Of a stretch of 20,095 nt of DNA, positions 19,878-20,095 are shown piece after piece. Under the pieces are notes generated by a model. That model searched no databases and had not been told where the DNA came from. It was given only the letters and a program-made list of their open reading frames with translations. Source of the stretch: an uncultured Chloroflexota bacterium (GTDB taxonomy: Bacteria > Chloroflexota > Anaerolineae > Caldilineales > Caldilineaceae); NCBI GenBank assembly GCA_903858085.1, contig CAIOHJ010000195.1:1-20095 (forward strand), in the 5' to 3' direction. The translations under genes were made by a program, and so were the position numbers. Within the stretch, counting starts at the first letter, position 1, and each line of letters starts with the position of its first letter.

Positions 19878-19901
19878 CGGGAAGGGCACACAGACCGTCA
19901 A

Positions 19902-19918
19902 CCGTCCCTACGGGACGG
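19902..19918. other. Short intergenic hairpin
   Basis: CCGTCCC, loop TAC, GGGACGG: a 7-bp perfect stem downstream of the secreted-protein gene. A similar one (CCGCCCC, ATC, GGGGCGG) lies at 20006-20022. Both are symmetric enough to act on either strand. Confidence 0.45.
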
Positions 19919-19924
19919 CAACAG

Positions 19925-20095
19925 GACCCGCCCGCACGGAGAGCAAGGAGGGCGAAGTGGCACTTCGCCCTCCAACCACTTCGCCCGCACGAGACAGCAC
20001 ACGACCCGCCCCATCGGGGCGGATGAATTTAGAGACGGCACGGCACGACCCGCCTGCACGAAGAGCAAAGAGGGCGAAGTGCCACTTCGCCCTAC
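19925..20095. repeat. Two 49-bp direct repeats with a GAGGGCGAAGTG palindrome
   Basis: Copy 1 at 19925-19973 and copy 2 at 20047-20095 (window end) match at 44 of 49 positions, 122 bp apart. Each starts GACCCGCC and ends in a palindrome: GGAGGGCGAAGTG/CACTTCGCCCTCC (19947-19973, centre G at 19960) and AGGGCGAAGTG/CACTTCGCCCT (20071-20093, centre C at 20082). Partial pieces (GACCCGCC at 20003; CACTTCGCCCGCACGAGA at 19977-19994) lie between. It looks like a REP- or MITE-like intergenic family. No gene is visible in 19867-20095, and copy 2 may continue past the window. Confidence 0.7.

Overview
The window looks like a chromosomal piece of a GC-rich (by eye above 60 percent) bacterium, most likely a Chloroflexota member near Caldilinea/Caldilineae. 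This is an inference. It rests on the family mix (B12-binding radical SAM proteins, a SufR-like regulator, DUF2203, ComEC, a large CARDB-type surface protein ending in an IYLPSI-type tail), frequent GTG/TTG starts and strong Shine-Dalgarno sites. I saw no rRNA, tRNA, CRISPR array or transposase.

Layout. (1) 1-3679: the 3' part of a very large extracellular beta-propeller/CARDB protein, cut by the window edge. (2) 3793-5505, minus strand: adenine deaminase, convergent with the first gene. (3) 5797-7721: an operon of a B12-binding-type radical SAM enzyme, a 68-aa protein starting inside its stop codon (ATGA), and a 96-aa protein. (4) 7834-10952: a run of genes for a SufR-like Fe-S-sensing repressor, MoaA, an A-type Fe-S carrier (IscA/ErpA family), DUF2203 and an Nfu-type scaffold. 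(5) 11053-14019: two tandem paralogous B12-binding radical SAM enzymes. (6) 14197-15273: a radical SAM enzyme with a cysteine-rich SPASM/twitch-like C-terminus, preceded by three perfect 15-bp repeats. (7) 15382-17916: the DNA-uptake channel ComEC. (8) 18010-19866: a secreted protein of unknown function. (9) 19867-20095: a palindrome-rich intergenic repeat region.

How the genes may work together. The core, about 5.7-15.3 kb, holds five radical SAM enzymes (including MoaA), all needing [4Fe-4S] clusters, around two Fe-S carriers and a regulator whose C-terminal cysteines resemble those of SufR. The promoters of operons 3 and 4 are near-copies: 18 of 19 bases match around the -35 box, and each carries two ATAATT boxes exactly 21 bp apart. 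This suggests that the first radical SAM operon and the Fe-S genes are co-regulated, perhaps by the SufR-like protein. The substrates of the four non-MoaA radical SAM enzymes cannot be read from the sequence.

Gene ends in this window often carry GC-rich hairpins without a U-tract, two of them spanning the stop codon. Many very long antisense open frames exist (up to 1656 codons), but I read them as GC-driven shadows.
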